Below are positions 7,743 to 15,150 of a stretch of 64,000 nucleotides of DNA, piece after piece (the first letter of the stretch is position 1; each line of letters begins with the position of its first letter). This DNA is from Actinobacteria bacterium IMCC25003 (GTDB lineage: Bacteria > Actinomycetota > Actinomycetes > Nanopelagicales > Nanopelagicaceae), in NCBI GenBank assembly GCA_002284855.1, contig CP015603.1:1116001-1180000 (forward strand), written 5' to 3'. The position numbers were made by a program, and so were the translations under genes. Under the pieces are notes generated by a model. It was given only the letters and a program-made list of their open reading frames with translations, was not told where the DNA came from and ran no database searches.

Positions 7743-9763
7743 TACTTCACCTTGATCTTAAAGACTCTAGTGGTGTCATTGCCGAAAATATCGATCACTT
7801 TGACTGCTACAGAGTAGCTTCCTGAATCTGCGTAACTAAACGGACTTGAAGTGAGCTCAAGAGATCGATCTGATTTGGTACGAAAGGATTGCCATTCATT
7901 CTCAAAAATGAATTTACCTGTGCGTTTCTTCACTTCTTTACCGTCTTCAAGTACTGTAACAATTTCTGGTTGAGATGCGAAGTCAAAGTCAACTGCCCAG
8001 TAGTCAATCCAATCCTGCCAGTTTGATGTCAAGTTCTCTTTTGTGATTACACCCTTTTTGTCCTTAGCAACTCGAACAACCTGTCCTTGATCTACAACGA
8101 CTTTTGCGTTTCCATTTCGAAGTTCGGCAGCAGTGTCATCAGCATCATTCTGACGGTAAAAAACTCCAAAGTCTGTCAACGATACTTGCAGGGTCTTGTT
8201 CTTTACTTCGCACTTAGCCTCAACATATCCAGCTTCGTAAAACTTCACTTGATTCTTCGCAATTGCACGCTTATCAAAAACTTCATTTGGAATATATCTA
8301 ACCGTGAGCGTAAGACCTTGCTCCTTAGCTGCGTCGGACATTGCTGGAGAGATACCCATCTCGAATTCAAATCCGAGCACATCCACTCTGGAAATTCCGA
8401 CAGAAAGTGCAGTATCGATCGCCTGCTGAACTTGATCTTGAGTTACTGCCGAATCTATTCCACCAATTAAAATTGCTGTGCCACCCTTTGAACCAGAAAA
8501 CGGTGCAAGTTGATCAGATTTCTGAGCACCGTAGGCAGAGAGAATCAGATCTACAAACTCCTCACGCTTAATGGCTGCTTGTAAGTTTCTGTTCTCTTCG
8601 TCAAGGGAGGGATCGATGCCAACTTGATGGGCTCTCTCATATCCCCCTAGATTAAGAATTTCGAAGGCCCTGAATGGTTGACCCAATTTAGATGCTTCTC
8701 GCTGGATGGAAATAAGGCGTTTACGAGTTGTGTGAATCGCAAAACGGCCTAGGTCTGTACCGACCCACTTGCGGCCTAGTTTTTCAGCCAGAGCAAGAGT
8801 GGTTCCTGAGCCACAGAAAAAATCCGCAACTAAATCGCCCGGTTGGGATGCCGATTCGATGACTCTCTGCAACAAGGCCTCTGGCTTTTGCGTTGGATAA
8901 TCCGTGCGCTCTGTTGCCATGTTATTAATACTTGGGATATCCCAGAAGTCAGGAGCTTTTTTGTCCATACCCTTCATGCGCTGACTTGTGGCTGGAATCA
9001 TAGGAGGATTAAAGAAATAGTTTTCCGTTTTAGAATACCAAAAGATCGTATCGTGCTTCCTTGGATAGTATCGATGGCTCGACCCACCCAATCCATAAAG
9101 CCAAACTATTTCGTTGAGAATTCTTTCCTGGCCAAATATTTCATCAAGAATCAATCGTGTGATTCCTGAAGTTCTGTAGTCGCAGTGCAGAAAAAGGGTT
9201 CCATCATCCGCTAGCAATTCATGAATCAACTTTAACCTTGAATGAATCATGCTTGCATAAGAGTCCGTCCCTTTACCCCAAGTATCTCTGTACGCAACCT
9301 CCTCAACAACTGAGGGTTTCTTTTTTACGGAATCTTCGCCAACTTCAATATCCATTGAAAAATCTGAACCAACGTCGAATGGTGGATCTATATATACAAG
9401 TTTTAAACCACCTGCTTTATCGATTTCATTTCGCATCGGACCGTTAATCAGCGAAGATAGAATCAAAGAGTTATCTCCCCAAATTAACTTATTGGTCCAG
9501 CCTCCGCTTTGACGCCCAGTCGACTCACTCATGGAAAAGAGATCGAACTGTTGGCTAGTTCCTTTTCGTGGTTCATCAATGTGCTCGATTGATTGGAACG
9601 GTAGAACACTGGTATCCATCAAAGTCGATTTCCCGGGCCAAATCAGCTCAGTCTTCAACGGGTTGTCGGAGATAGATGGGATATAGCGGGCAGGAACAGG
9701 TTTCCCATCTCTGATCAAGTTCGCAATTAAGTCACGTTCTTGTTGGGAGAGATCTTCAGCCAC
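7742..9763 (-). CDS. Type III DNA methyltransferase, Mod subunit
   Basis: 673 residues. The catalytic motif DPPF (126-129) precedes the SAM-binding motif DFFCGSGTT (about 314-322), the beta-class order expected for Mod proteins; substrate base is adenine N6 or possibly cytosine N4. The region between holds the target-recognition segment. After residue 400 there is a long extension ending in a beta-rich, Ig/PKD-like tail (GSYSVAVKVIDIFGNDTTRVF). The GTG start is chosen because AAGGAG lies five bases upstream. It forms an operon with res and probably the HIRAN gene. Mod protects host DNA and supplies specificity to Res. Confidence 0.88.
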   Translation of the reverse strand: MAEDLSQQERDLIANLIRDGKPVPARYIPSISDNPLKTELIWPGKSTLMDTSVLPFQSIEHIDEPRKGTSQQFDLFSMSESTGRQSGGWTNKLIWGDNSLILSSLINGPMRNEIDKAGGLKLVYIDPPFDVGSDFSMDIEVGEDSVKKKPSVVEEVAYRDTWGKGTDSYASMIHSRLKLIHELLADDGTLFLHCDYRTSGITRLILDEIFGQERILNEIVWLYGLGGSSHRYYPRKHDTIFWYSKTENYFFNPPMIPATSQRMKGMDKKAPDFWDIPSINNMATERTDYPTQKPEALLQRVIESASQPGDLVADFFCGSGTTLALAEKLGRKWVGTDLGRFAIHTTRKRLISIQREASKLGQPFRAFEILNLGGYERAHQVGIDPSLDEENRNLQAAIKREEFVDLILSAYGAQKSDQLAPFSGSKGGTAILIGGIDSAVTQDQVQQAIDTALSVGISRVDVLGFEFEMGISPAMSDAAKEQGLTLTVRYIPNEVFDKRAIAKNQVKFYEAGYVEAKCEVKNKTLQVSLTDFGVFYRQNDADDTAAELRNGNAKVVVDQGQVVRVAKDKKGVITKENLTSNWQDWIDYWAVDFDFASQPEIVTVLEDGKEVKKRTGKFIFENEWQSFRTKSDRSLELTSSPFSYADSGSYSVAVKVIDIFGNDTTRVFKIKVK

Positions 9764-9864
9764 GTTTGCTCCTTAAAGTCCTCGGAAATGCCTTTTCCGG
9801 GGCAAGAATGGCAGAGATCACTGACAAGACCAAGATCATCAAAATTTCGTCGCAAAAACGCGGA

Positions 9865-10452
9865 TTAGGCCAATTTTTTCACAGCTAACCACACCAACAA
9901 CGTCCCAACCGTCGTCATCCCCGTCAAAACCGTCGTCACCAAGAGATTTCCATCCTCAAGAAACCTCGTCCCGACTCCCCCGATCAGGATTCCGAAAATG
10001 GTGGCGGCTTTGTTCTCGCGGATTGTTCTCTTGATGTAATTCCATAAGCGTTTGAAGGTTCCCTTGGGCGCTGCAGTTGTTGACCAGAGTGCCCAGAGAA
10101 CAAGGAGCGGTTGAAAGAGTAAGCGGATTGCGCGAGCGCGGTCGTCGTTGAGTCCGAAGGCATCGATGCCGTGGACGAATTGAGAGATGTTTCCAGGAAA
10201 GATTGCGATGAAGAAGAGGGCTGTGGCTATTCCGACAGCTTTGCGTCGTTGGAGAGAGATAAGTGCAAGGCCAAGTGAAATCTCGATGACTCCTGAGGCG
10301 AGTACGACAAAGTCGGGTGAGAACGGAGCCCAAGGTGGTACTTGGGCTTGGAACTCGAGGCGGCGGGCTGTTAAGTGCAGTGTGCCGGTATAGATGAGGG
10401 TGGCACCTAAGAGGATCTGCGTGGCTTTGCGGATGAGGTGCGCGGTTCTCAT
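9865..10452 (-). CDS. DoxX-like membrane protein
   Basis: 195 residues with about five hydrophobic segments. The N-terminal half follows the DoxX family pattern: helix 1 GATLIYTGTLHL, a loop with QVPPWAP, helix 2 FVVLASGVIEISLGLALI and helix 3 GIATALFFIAIFPGNI. DoxX-type proteins are small quinone- or redox-associated membrane proteins; the biochemical role here is unknown. The C-terminal third (after about 130) is an additional hydrophobic hairpin not always present in the family. It stands alone. Confidence 0.7.
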   Translation of the reverse strand: MRTAHLIRKATQILLGATLIYTGTLHLTARRLEFQAQVPPWAPFSPDFVVLASGVIEISLGLALISLQRRKAVGIATALFFIAIFPGNISQFVHGIDAFGLNDDRARAIRLLFQPLLVLWALWSTTAAPKGTFKRLWNYIKRTIRENKAATIFGILIGGVGTRFLEDGNLLVTTVLTGMTTVGTLLVWLAVKKLA

Positions 10453-10542
10453 GTGGTGAGGTTACTCGGAGTTACTGTGCGAAAAGTATTTTCCCGCGTG
10501 GTGGTTATTTCATTGATTTTGGGAAATTCGTTCTGATAGAAA

Positions 10543-10574
10543 GAACCCCTCGGAAATAAATCTCCGAGGGGTTC
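10543..10574 (-). terminator. Terminator of the 36-codon gene
   Basis: Perfect 11-bp inverted repeat GAACCCCTCGG / CCGAGGGGTTC around a 10-nt AT-rich loop. On the minus strand it is followed by TTTCTATC. It begins 19 bp after the stop of the small gene at 10593-10703. The U-tract is short, so strength is uncertain. Confidence 0.65.
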
Positions 10575-10592
10575 CTCTGCTTTGGACCTCAG

Positions 10593-10703
10593 CTAACTGA
10601 AGTCGCCGTTATCGCGGCGACTTCGGCTTTTTCTGGATAAAAATCCAAAGAAAGACTTAATGAAAGTCACCACGACCTTTGTCCAGTCAAATTCTGGAAC
10701 CAT
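10593..10703 (-). CDS. 36-residue amphipathic/basic peptide of unknown function
   Basis: An ATG at 10703 is preceded by AAGGAGGTGATTGCC, an almost complete match to the anti-Shine-Dalgarno, the strongest ribosome site I noticed in the window. The peptide has an acidic-aromatic start (MVPEFDW), a hydrophobic/aromatic helix-forming core (VVVTFIKSFFGFL) and a basic tail (RKSRSRR), then NGDFS. The frame is open to 10889 but the upstream part has no good ribosome site and is low in coding character. A hairpin lies inside its 3' coding end and a terminator follows. Possibly a membrane-active or regulatory peptide; no family recognised. Confidence 0.6.
   Translation of the reverse strand: MVPEFDWTKVVVTFIKSFFGFLSRKSRSRRDNGDFS
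10599..10632 (+). terminator. Perfect hairpin plus T-run inside the small peptide gene
   Basis: GAAGTCGCCG and CGGCGACTTC form a 10-bp perfect stem with a 6-nt loop; on the plus strand GGCTTTTT follows, the form of an intrinsic terminator. It lies within the last codons of the minus-strand 36-codon gene, so on that strand the mRNA would carry a stable stem just before the stop codon. No plus-strand gene ends here. Confidence 0.6.
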
Positions 10704-10857
10704 GGCAATCACCTCCTTCCACTCTTCTCGAGCTTGGGGAGCGCTCGAGAAATCGCGTGCCCCTGATCTTTTAGAGTGGTTTTGGTGATTCGCAGCGGTG
10801 GAAAGGTAGGAGTTCAGAGCCCCTTGTTTCGGGGGCGATTGCCTAGTTGTGGACGAG

Positions 10858-11094
10858 ATGTCAGTGGGGGTGTCTAAGTTTGCGGACATGAGTAAAACCC
10901 GGCGAAAGCGGCTCGATAGTTATAAGTGTCCGCAATGTGGCGAAAAGATGTTGAAGAAGATTGTTTATGGCATGCCTGGTGACGATTTTGATTTTAAGAA
11001 TAACTTTGTTGGTGGGTGCATGCCGAGCGCTGAAGATATTGGGTGCAAGAACTGCGAGTGGGTTGGGTTTCGCAGCGAGTTAGATGTTATGTGA
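10858..11094 (+). CDS. Small zinc-ribbon protein
   Basis: About 78 residues. CPQCGEKM and, some 40 residues later, GCKNCEWVGF supply two Cys pairs spaced as in a treble-clef/zinc-ribbon fold. No other motif is seen. ATG 10858 is used; GTG 10849 and ATG 10888 (MSKTRRKR) are alternatives and none has a clear Shine-Dalgarno. It is divergent from the 36-codon gene and overlaps the convergent ABM gene by 15 bp. Function unknown; such proteins often bind nucleic acid or act as metal-binding adaptors. Confidence 0.6.
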   Translation: MSVGVSKFADMSKTRRKRLDSYKCPQCGEKMLKKIVYGMPGDDFDFKNNFVGGCMPSAEDIGCKNCEWVGFRSELDVM

Positions 11095-11370
11095 ATCGAG
11101 CCATTCTTCTTTGAGTGGGCCGGCGAGAAGTGGTCCGAGTTGTTCAGACATTCCAGTTTCTGCGCGCCATTGCATGTACTTGATTTGTGAATCTATGGTG
11201 TCCCACTCTTCGATGAGGACGATGTCATCGGGGTTGGTTGCACTTGTATAGGTAGCGACAGAGAGGCAACCGGGATAGGCGCGGGTGTCGGAGAGTGCGG
11301 TCTTGAATGCTTCGAGGAGATCTTTTCCAAGGCCCGGCTTGCATGGGAATGTGAGAATCAAAGTTTCCAT
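11080..11370 (-). CDS. ABM-domain protein (putative quinol monooxygenase)
   Basis: 96 residues, the length of a single antibiotic-biosynthesis-monooxygenase (ABM) ferredoxin-like domain. It begins LILTFPCKPGLGKDLLEAF, contains YPGCLSVATY and the IVLIEEWDT strand, which match the YgiN-like subfamily. These dimeric proteins oxidise quinols or act on heme or other aromatic substrates without metal cofactors; the substrate is not readable from sequence. It stands alone. Confidence 0.75.
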   Translation of the reverse strand: METLILTFPCKPGLGKDLLEAFKTALSDTRAYPGCLSVATYTSATNPDDIVLIEEWDTIDSQIKYMQWRAETGMSEQLGPLLAGPLKEEWLDSHNI

Positions 11371-11444
11371 AGCTGATTCAAGCGGAGAAAAATCAAACGG
11401 GGTAGGGGCTTCTTTTTCTTACAGCCGAAATCTAATATCAACCT

Positions 11445-11651
11445 ATGCGAATTAGAACCCTTGTCACTCTCTCTGTGATTACCGCTCTGACAATCACGGG
11501 CTGCGGAAGTTCGGCTGAGAAGAAGGAGGCTGACCCGGTTGCATATAACAAATGCCTTGAGACAGAGGCGGCTAAGTGGCTTGATGAGACAGGGTCGAAC
11601 TTGGATTATGCCAACGAGAAGGCTGCACAGGCATGTGGGGATATGAAGTAA
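11445..11651 (+). CDS. Small lipoprotein
   Basis: 68 residues. A hydrophobic N-terminal signal (MRIRTLVTLSVITALTITG) ends in ITGC-GSS, a lipobox, so Cys20 should be lipidated and the protein anchored outside the membrane. The mature part is short, charged, and has two further cysteines (KCLE and AACG-type positions) that could form a disulfide. No family recognised. Stand-alone gene. Confidence 0.65.
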   Translation: MRIRTLVTLSVITALTITGCGSSAEKKEADPVAYNKCLETEAAKWLDETGSNLDYANEKAAQACGDMK

Positions 11652-11750
11652 CGAAGAATTCACCTTCTTTCATACTGCAAATGCGGGGCTGACGCTCTAA
11701 CCTTGAACAAATCCCTTTGGGGTTCTTAGGTTTCTTCGAAAGGAAACACC

Positions 11751-12128
11751 ATGGACGAGAAATCGTTAATTCAGCAGTGGAACAAGATGCGCGTACAGAT
11801 TATTCAGGCTCAGGTTGCTCCGGCACTTGTCTTGATCGCAATTACAGTTCTTTCATCACTTCATATTTTTCATGAGGCACCTAACTCAGCTAAGTACTTA
11901 GCGCTGGGTGTAGCTGCTGCAACAGGAATCTTGGCGACAATCAGTCAGTATGCAGCAGTGCGCGAAGGTGAAGCGCTAATCGTGGATCTTCGTAAGATCA
12001 CAGGTCGTTCAGCTATTGCAGATAAAATTGCCGATTCACGTGGATTGCTATCACTTTCAGCAATCGCAATTGTGGGTCTTGATATTGCAATCTTCGCACT
12101 CGTTGTATGGGCCGTGCTCGGTAAGTAA
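11751..12128 (+). CDS. Membrane protein of unknown function
   Basis: 125 residues. Three hydrophobic segments are visible: about 24-40, 48-67 and 100-123, with a charged stretch between the second and third (REGEALIVDLRKITGRS). GAAAGGAAACACC precedes the ATG and supports the start. The next small gene begins directly after its stop (TAAATG), so the two are likely translated together. No family assigned. Confidence 0.65.
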   Translation: MDEKSLIQQWNKMRVQIIQAQVAPALVLIAITVLSSLHIFHEAPNSAKYLALGVAAATGILATISQYAAVREGEALIVDLRKITGRSAIADKIADSRGLLSLSAIAIVGLDIAIFALVVWAVLGK

Positions 12129-12254
12129 ATGGTCATCGGTTTCATAATTATTGCCATCTATGCGATTGCGGTCATAGCTCTGGTAACGCGTTTTGATGGA
12201 TCACGAAAGAAGCCAAAACGCATGACTGGCCGTGGCGGAGATTTCGAAGCGTAG
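12129..12254 (+). CDS. 41-residue single-pass membrane peptide
   Basis: ATG at 12129 follows the upstream TAA with no gap. The product has one hydrophobic segment (IGFIIIAIYAIAVIALV) followed by a basic tail (RFDGSRKKPKR) and TGRGGDFEA. It fits a small membrane partner of the preceding three-segment protein. Its stop abuts the stop of the convergent PsiE-like gene. Confidence 0.55.
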   Translation: MVIGFIIIAIYAIAVIALVTRFDGSRKKPKRMTGRGGDFEA

Positions 12255-12725
12255 TTAGGCGCGTTTGCGGTGTGCTGCTTTGGAGAGAAAGATTGCAAAG
12301 ACGAGTGCAACCACGATGAGGGCATTGAGCCCCATCTCATAGATTGATCTGTTGAAGGCCTCGTTGCTCTTACTTGATTCAAGAGTGAGGGAAGCACCGA
12401 CTGTAAGAATGTGTCGAACGGCTGCGATGACGCCGATAATCAGGAACTTATCGAGCTGGAATACGCCATCGGTAAAGCGCGAGATAACGGTGCGCAGGAT
12501 TTCGAGGATGATGACGATAAAGAGGATGTCATTAACGCCTTGAATCATTCCGTTGGGGAAGAAAGGCGCTGTATTGAGAAGGCGCTTGATGCTGAAGAAG
12601 AAGGCACCGACGCCGATGGCGAAGAGTGCGATTGCAAGGACTGCGTGGAAGATATCTTCAACAAGATCTACATATTTCAGAGGCAGGATCGATGTTTCGA
12701 CCCGCTCGGTTTTCTTATCAGCCAT
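12255..12725 (-). CDS. PsiE-like membrane protein
   Basis: 156 residues with four hydrophobic segments. The central part (ILRTVISRFTDGVFQLDKF and LIIGVIAAVRHIL) matches the pattern of the phosphate-starvation-inducible PsiE family, which has a conserved E-x-R between the membrane helices and R-H after helix three. Function of PsiE is not established. ATG 12725 (MADKKTER) is preferred over a TTG at 12746. It precedes no obvious phosphate genes here. Confidence 0.65.
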   Translation of the reverse strand: MADKKTERVETSILPLKYVDLVEDIFHAVLAIALFAIGVGAFFFSIKRLLNTAPFFPNGMIQGVNDILFIVIILEILRTVISRFTDGVFQLDKFLIIGVIAAVRHILTVGASLTLESSKSNEAFNRSIYEMGLNALIVVALVFAIFLSKAAHRKRA

Positions 12726-12756
12726 GCTTGAAGATACACCCAGCAAATAGCGGCGG

Positions 12757-13407
12757 CTAGTTAAATATGAAAAGGCTCGCCAGTCCCGCGGCGATTAACG
12801 CGGCTGCGGCGAAGATTGATTTGGTCTTTCCGAGGCGCTGCGGCAGGCCATTGATACCGCTCTGTTGATCTTGGTCCATATCTTTGATGACGTTGATGAA
12901 GTGAGCGGCCATACCGAGAAGTGCTCCCCCAAGCCACATCCATGTGGGAGGTGTGATCTCTTTCGATATGGCCGTGCATGAAGGAAGAGCGGCGAATGCG
13001 ATGGCAAATGGAAGTGGTGAAGCGGGCGTGAATTTAAAGTAGAAGTTATAGGCAAGGCCGAATGCGATGCCGAGCATATAGACCAAGCCACCTTTGATGC
13101 CGAGCGGGCCGGCAAGGTTTGCTAGAAAGGAAAATGGAGTCATGAAGTAGATCCATGTACGAAGTTGGTTTGGTGTGATCAAACCTGCGACGAGTGGTTT
13201 ATTTGTACGGTGATGTCGTAAGTCATCTTCGTAGTCATAGAGATCGTTGGTCCAGCCAACAACGAGTTGGCCTGTAAAGATTCCGAAAGCGATGACGTAG
13301 GCGGGGCCTTCCCACCAGTAGTAATTGGCAAAGAAGAAGCCGATGGTGGTGACAATAAGTGTGGGGCCAAAGTGACAGGCTTTGCGCAGGCCGTTGAAGG
13401 TGTTGAT
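12757..13407 (-). CDS. UbiA-family prenyltransferase, apparently starting at ATC
   Basis: Integral membrane prenyltransferase, about 216 residues, seven or more hydrophobic segments. NDLYDYEDD is the first aspartate-rich Mg-diphosphate motif (N-D-x2-D-x3-D), and DMDQD is the second. The family N-terminus (x-LRKACHFGPTLIVT) begins right after the mutM stop. The frame has no ATG, GTG or TTG near there; an ATC overlaps the mutM stop as TAATC, with AAAGGAG six bases upstream. An ATG inside mutM (13494) would add 29 unrelated residues. The acceptor molecule (quinone, heme or lipid precursor) is unknown. Confidence 0.75.
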   Translation of the reverse strand: MNTFNGLRKACHFGPTLIVTTIGFFFANYYWWEGPAYVIAFGIFTGQLVVGWTNDLYDYEDDLRHHRTNKPLVAGLITPNQLRTWIYFMTPFSFLANLAGPLGIKGGLVYMLGIAFGLAYNFYFKFTPASPLPFAIAFAALPSCTAISKEITPPTWMWLGGALLGMAAHFINVIKDMDQDQQSGINGLPQRLGKTKSIFAAAALIAAGLASLFIFN

Positions 13408-14243
13408 TACTTTCTCCTTTGACAGCGTGGGCAGAAGTGCGATGAACGTGCACCAAAGGTAATGCGTTTGATGGGTGCTCCGCAGCGGGGACATGGTTCA
13501 TCTTCTTGGCCATAGGCGGCGAGTGATTGTTCGAAGAAGCCGGATTCGCCGTTGACGTTGATATACAGGTCATCAAATGAAGTTCCACCTTGATTGATTG
13601 CTTCTTGCATCACTTCGGTTGCAAAGTCGATGATGGTGGCGACTTTCTTTGGCGTGAGCTCTGAAGTCAGTGTTTCAGGATGCACCTTGGCGCGCCACAA
13701 AGTTTCATCGGCGTAGATATTGCCGACGCCCGACATGATCTCTTGATTAAGAAGTGCTGTCTTTATCTTGATATTGCGCTTGAGGTAGTTCTTGATTGTT
13801 ACTTCTTTATTGAAGAGTGGATCAAATGGGTCAGGTGCGATGTGTTGAGCAGAGGTGGGAACGTTATTGGTGGTCTCTTCTACTGATAACCAGCCGAATG
13901 TGCGTTGATCATTGAAGACAAGCTCTAGATTGCGAAGTGGCTTCTTGAGGTGAAATTGAGCGCGGATATGTGTGGCGCGGGGGCGATCTTTCTGGTGAAT
14001 CAGAAATTGGCCGCTCATGCCGAGGTGAGCTACTAATACATAGGGGCGATCGAGTGTGAGCCAGAGGAATTTTCCGCGGCGATTTGTGCCGGTGATCTTT
14101 GCGCCGACCAATGAATCAAGTGGTGCAATCGATTCAGCTTTGAGTGCGCGTGGGTGCAGATTGTTCGCTTGCGTGATGCGGGAGCCGGAAATTAAATGAT
14201 CAAGGCCGCGGCGAACAGTTTCAACTTCTGGAAGCTCAGGCAC
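13407..14243 (-). CDS. mutM: Formamidopyrimidine-DNA glycosylase
   Basis: 278 residues. MPELPEVE provides the catalytic Pro2 and Glu3; KFLWLTL and the helix-two-turn-helix region with NIYADETLW are conserved; the C-terminal zinc finger is CPRCG...CPRCQ (C4 type). The enzyme removes 8-oxoguanine and formamidopyrimidines and nicks the site. GTG start is directly adjacent to the DUF2256 stop (TAAGTG), with AGGAAGG as ribosome site. Confidence 0.95.
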   Translation of the reverse strand: MPELPEVETVRRGLDHLISGSRITQANNLHPRALKAESIAPLDSLVGAKITGTNRRGKFLWLTLDRPYVLVAHLGMSGQFLIHQKDRPRATHIRAQFHLKKPLRNLELVFNDQRTFGWLSVEETTNNVPTSAQHIAPDPFDPLFNKEVTIKNYLKRNIKIKTALLNQEIMSGVGNIYADETLWRAKVHPETLTSELTPKKVATIIDFATEVMQEAINQGGTSFDDLYINVNGESGFFEQSLAAYGQEDEPCPRCGAPIKRITFGARSSHFCPRCQRRK

Positions 14244-14381
14244 TTACCTTCCTGCTTTACATTTTTCTGAGCAGTACTTCACATTCTCCCAATCGCGCGC
14301 CCATTTCTTGCGCCATTCAAAGGGGCGGCCACAGCGCAGACAGGTCTTCGGTGGAAAGCCGTTCTTTGTCTTTGCCTGCAT
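14244..14381 (-). CDS. DUF2256 family small zinc protein
   Basis: 45 residues. [15 protein letters not shown] and YCSEKCK give the DUF2256 signature: two CxxC pairs around a W-R-K-K-W core. ATG 14381 is used. Its TAA is followed at once by the GTG of mutM. DUF2256 proteins are often next to photolyase or DNA-repair genes, and here it is coupled to mutM, which suggests (without proof) a repair-related or nucleic-acid binding role. Confidence 0.8.
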   Translation of the reverse strand: MQAKTKNGFPPKTCLRCGRPFEWRKKWARDWENVKYCSEKCKAGR

Positions 14382-14513
14382 ATGCGAAGAGTAAGGCAGT
14401 TTGTGGGTTTCATGTGGGTTTTGATTTCACGCGTAAAGCAAATGGGTTTTAAGTTGCTGGGGGTATTGCCCTGACTTACCTTCAGGTGACCAAACGAAAC
14501 ATTGGAGAATTGA

Positions 14514-15137
14514 ATGCGCTCAAAGTTAATCGCAAGTGCACTTTCCGTCGCAGTACTAACCGGAAGCGGTGTGGGCTACGCAGTTGCTGATACTTCCAAG
14601 CCAGGTCAGAGCATGACTCATATGAAGACCGGAGCTGGACTCTCATCACTCCTCGAGGGTGCAGGTGTAGTTCTCTATGTACAGGGCGGCGCAACTTCTG
14701 CTGTGATGGGTGATTCCATTGCATCAGCTAATGGCCAAGTTGTATTCCACATTCCAATCACCGGAACAAAAGCCGGTGTGCAGCATGTGGGTAGCAATAT
14801 CGTTTTCTTCAATACTGCAAATAACAAGCAGGTCACATTGAAGAATCCGGTAATTGATTTGGCCAAGGGTCAGATCTCTGCAGTAATCCCAGAAGCATCA
14901 GCTGATGCCATGGCGGTATTAACAATTACCAATGCTGCAGATCTCAAGGCCAAGGTAACAAATGATCGTAAAGGTGGCACAAATACAACGGCGTATGCAG
15001 GTGCATCACTTGCGCTAGCTCCAGGAATTGCAAAGGCGCTAGTGTCTTTGTTGGGACTTCCTGAAGGTGCGCTACCTGATGGTGCTGCATTCGGCAGTGC
15101 TGATTTGACCCTTTACGGCAAGAGCAAGAAGAAGTAA
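14514..15137 (+). CDS. Secreted protein of unknown function
   Basis: 207 residues with a Sec signal peptide (basic start, hydrophobic core, cleavage near YAVADT). The mature part is rich in small residues and beta-forming segments (GAGVVLYVQGGATSAVMGD, then VTLKNPVIDLAKGQISAVI), loosely like HtaA-type extracellular domains but too weak for assignment. The C-terminus is basic (KSKKK). GGAG lies upstream of the ATG. It lies 13 bp before the Rieske gene on the same strand, so the two may be cotranscribed. Confidence 0.6.
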   Translation: MRSKLIASALSVAVLTGSGVGYAVADTSKPGQSMTHMKTGAGLSSLLEGAGVVLYVQGGATSAVMGDSIASANGQVVFHIPITGTKAGVQHVGSNIVFFNTANNKQVTLKNPVIDLAKGQISAVIPEASADAMAVLTITNAADLKAKVTNDRKGGTNTTAYAGASLALAPGIAKALVSLLGLPEGALPDGAAFGSADLTLYGKSKKK

Positions 15138-15150
15138 GTCTGGAGTCGAT

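Noticed and set aside
7742-9763. Phase-variable mod gene
   Set aside because: I looked for simple repeats or homopolymers that would switch the frame and found none long enough.
10593-10889. 98-residue ORF on the minus strand covering the peptide gene
   Set aside because: The part upstream of 10703 has no ribosome site and overlaps the start region of the zinc-ribbon gene; the internal ATG with strong Shine-Dalgarno is better.
13494-13494. ATG inside mutM as start for UbiA
   Set aside because: It adds 29 residues unlike the family and lies deep in mutM; the ATC at 13407 has a proper ribosome site.
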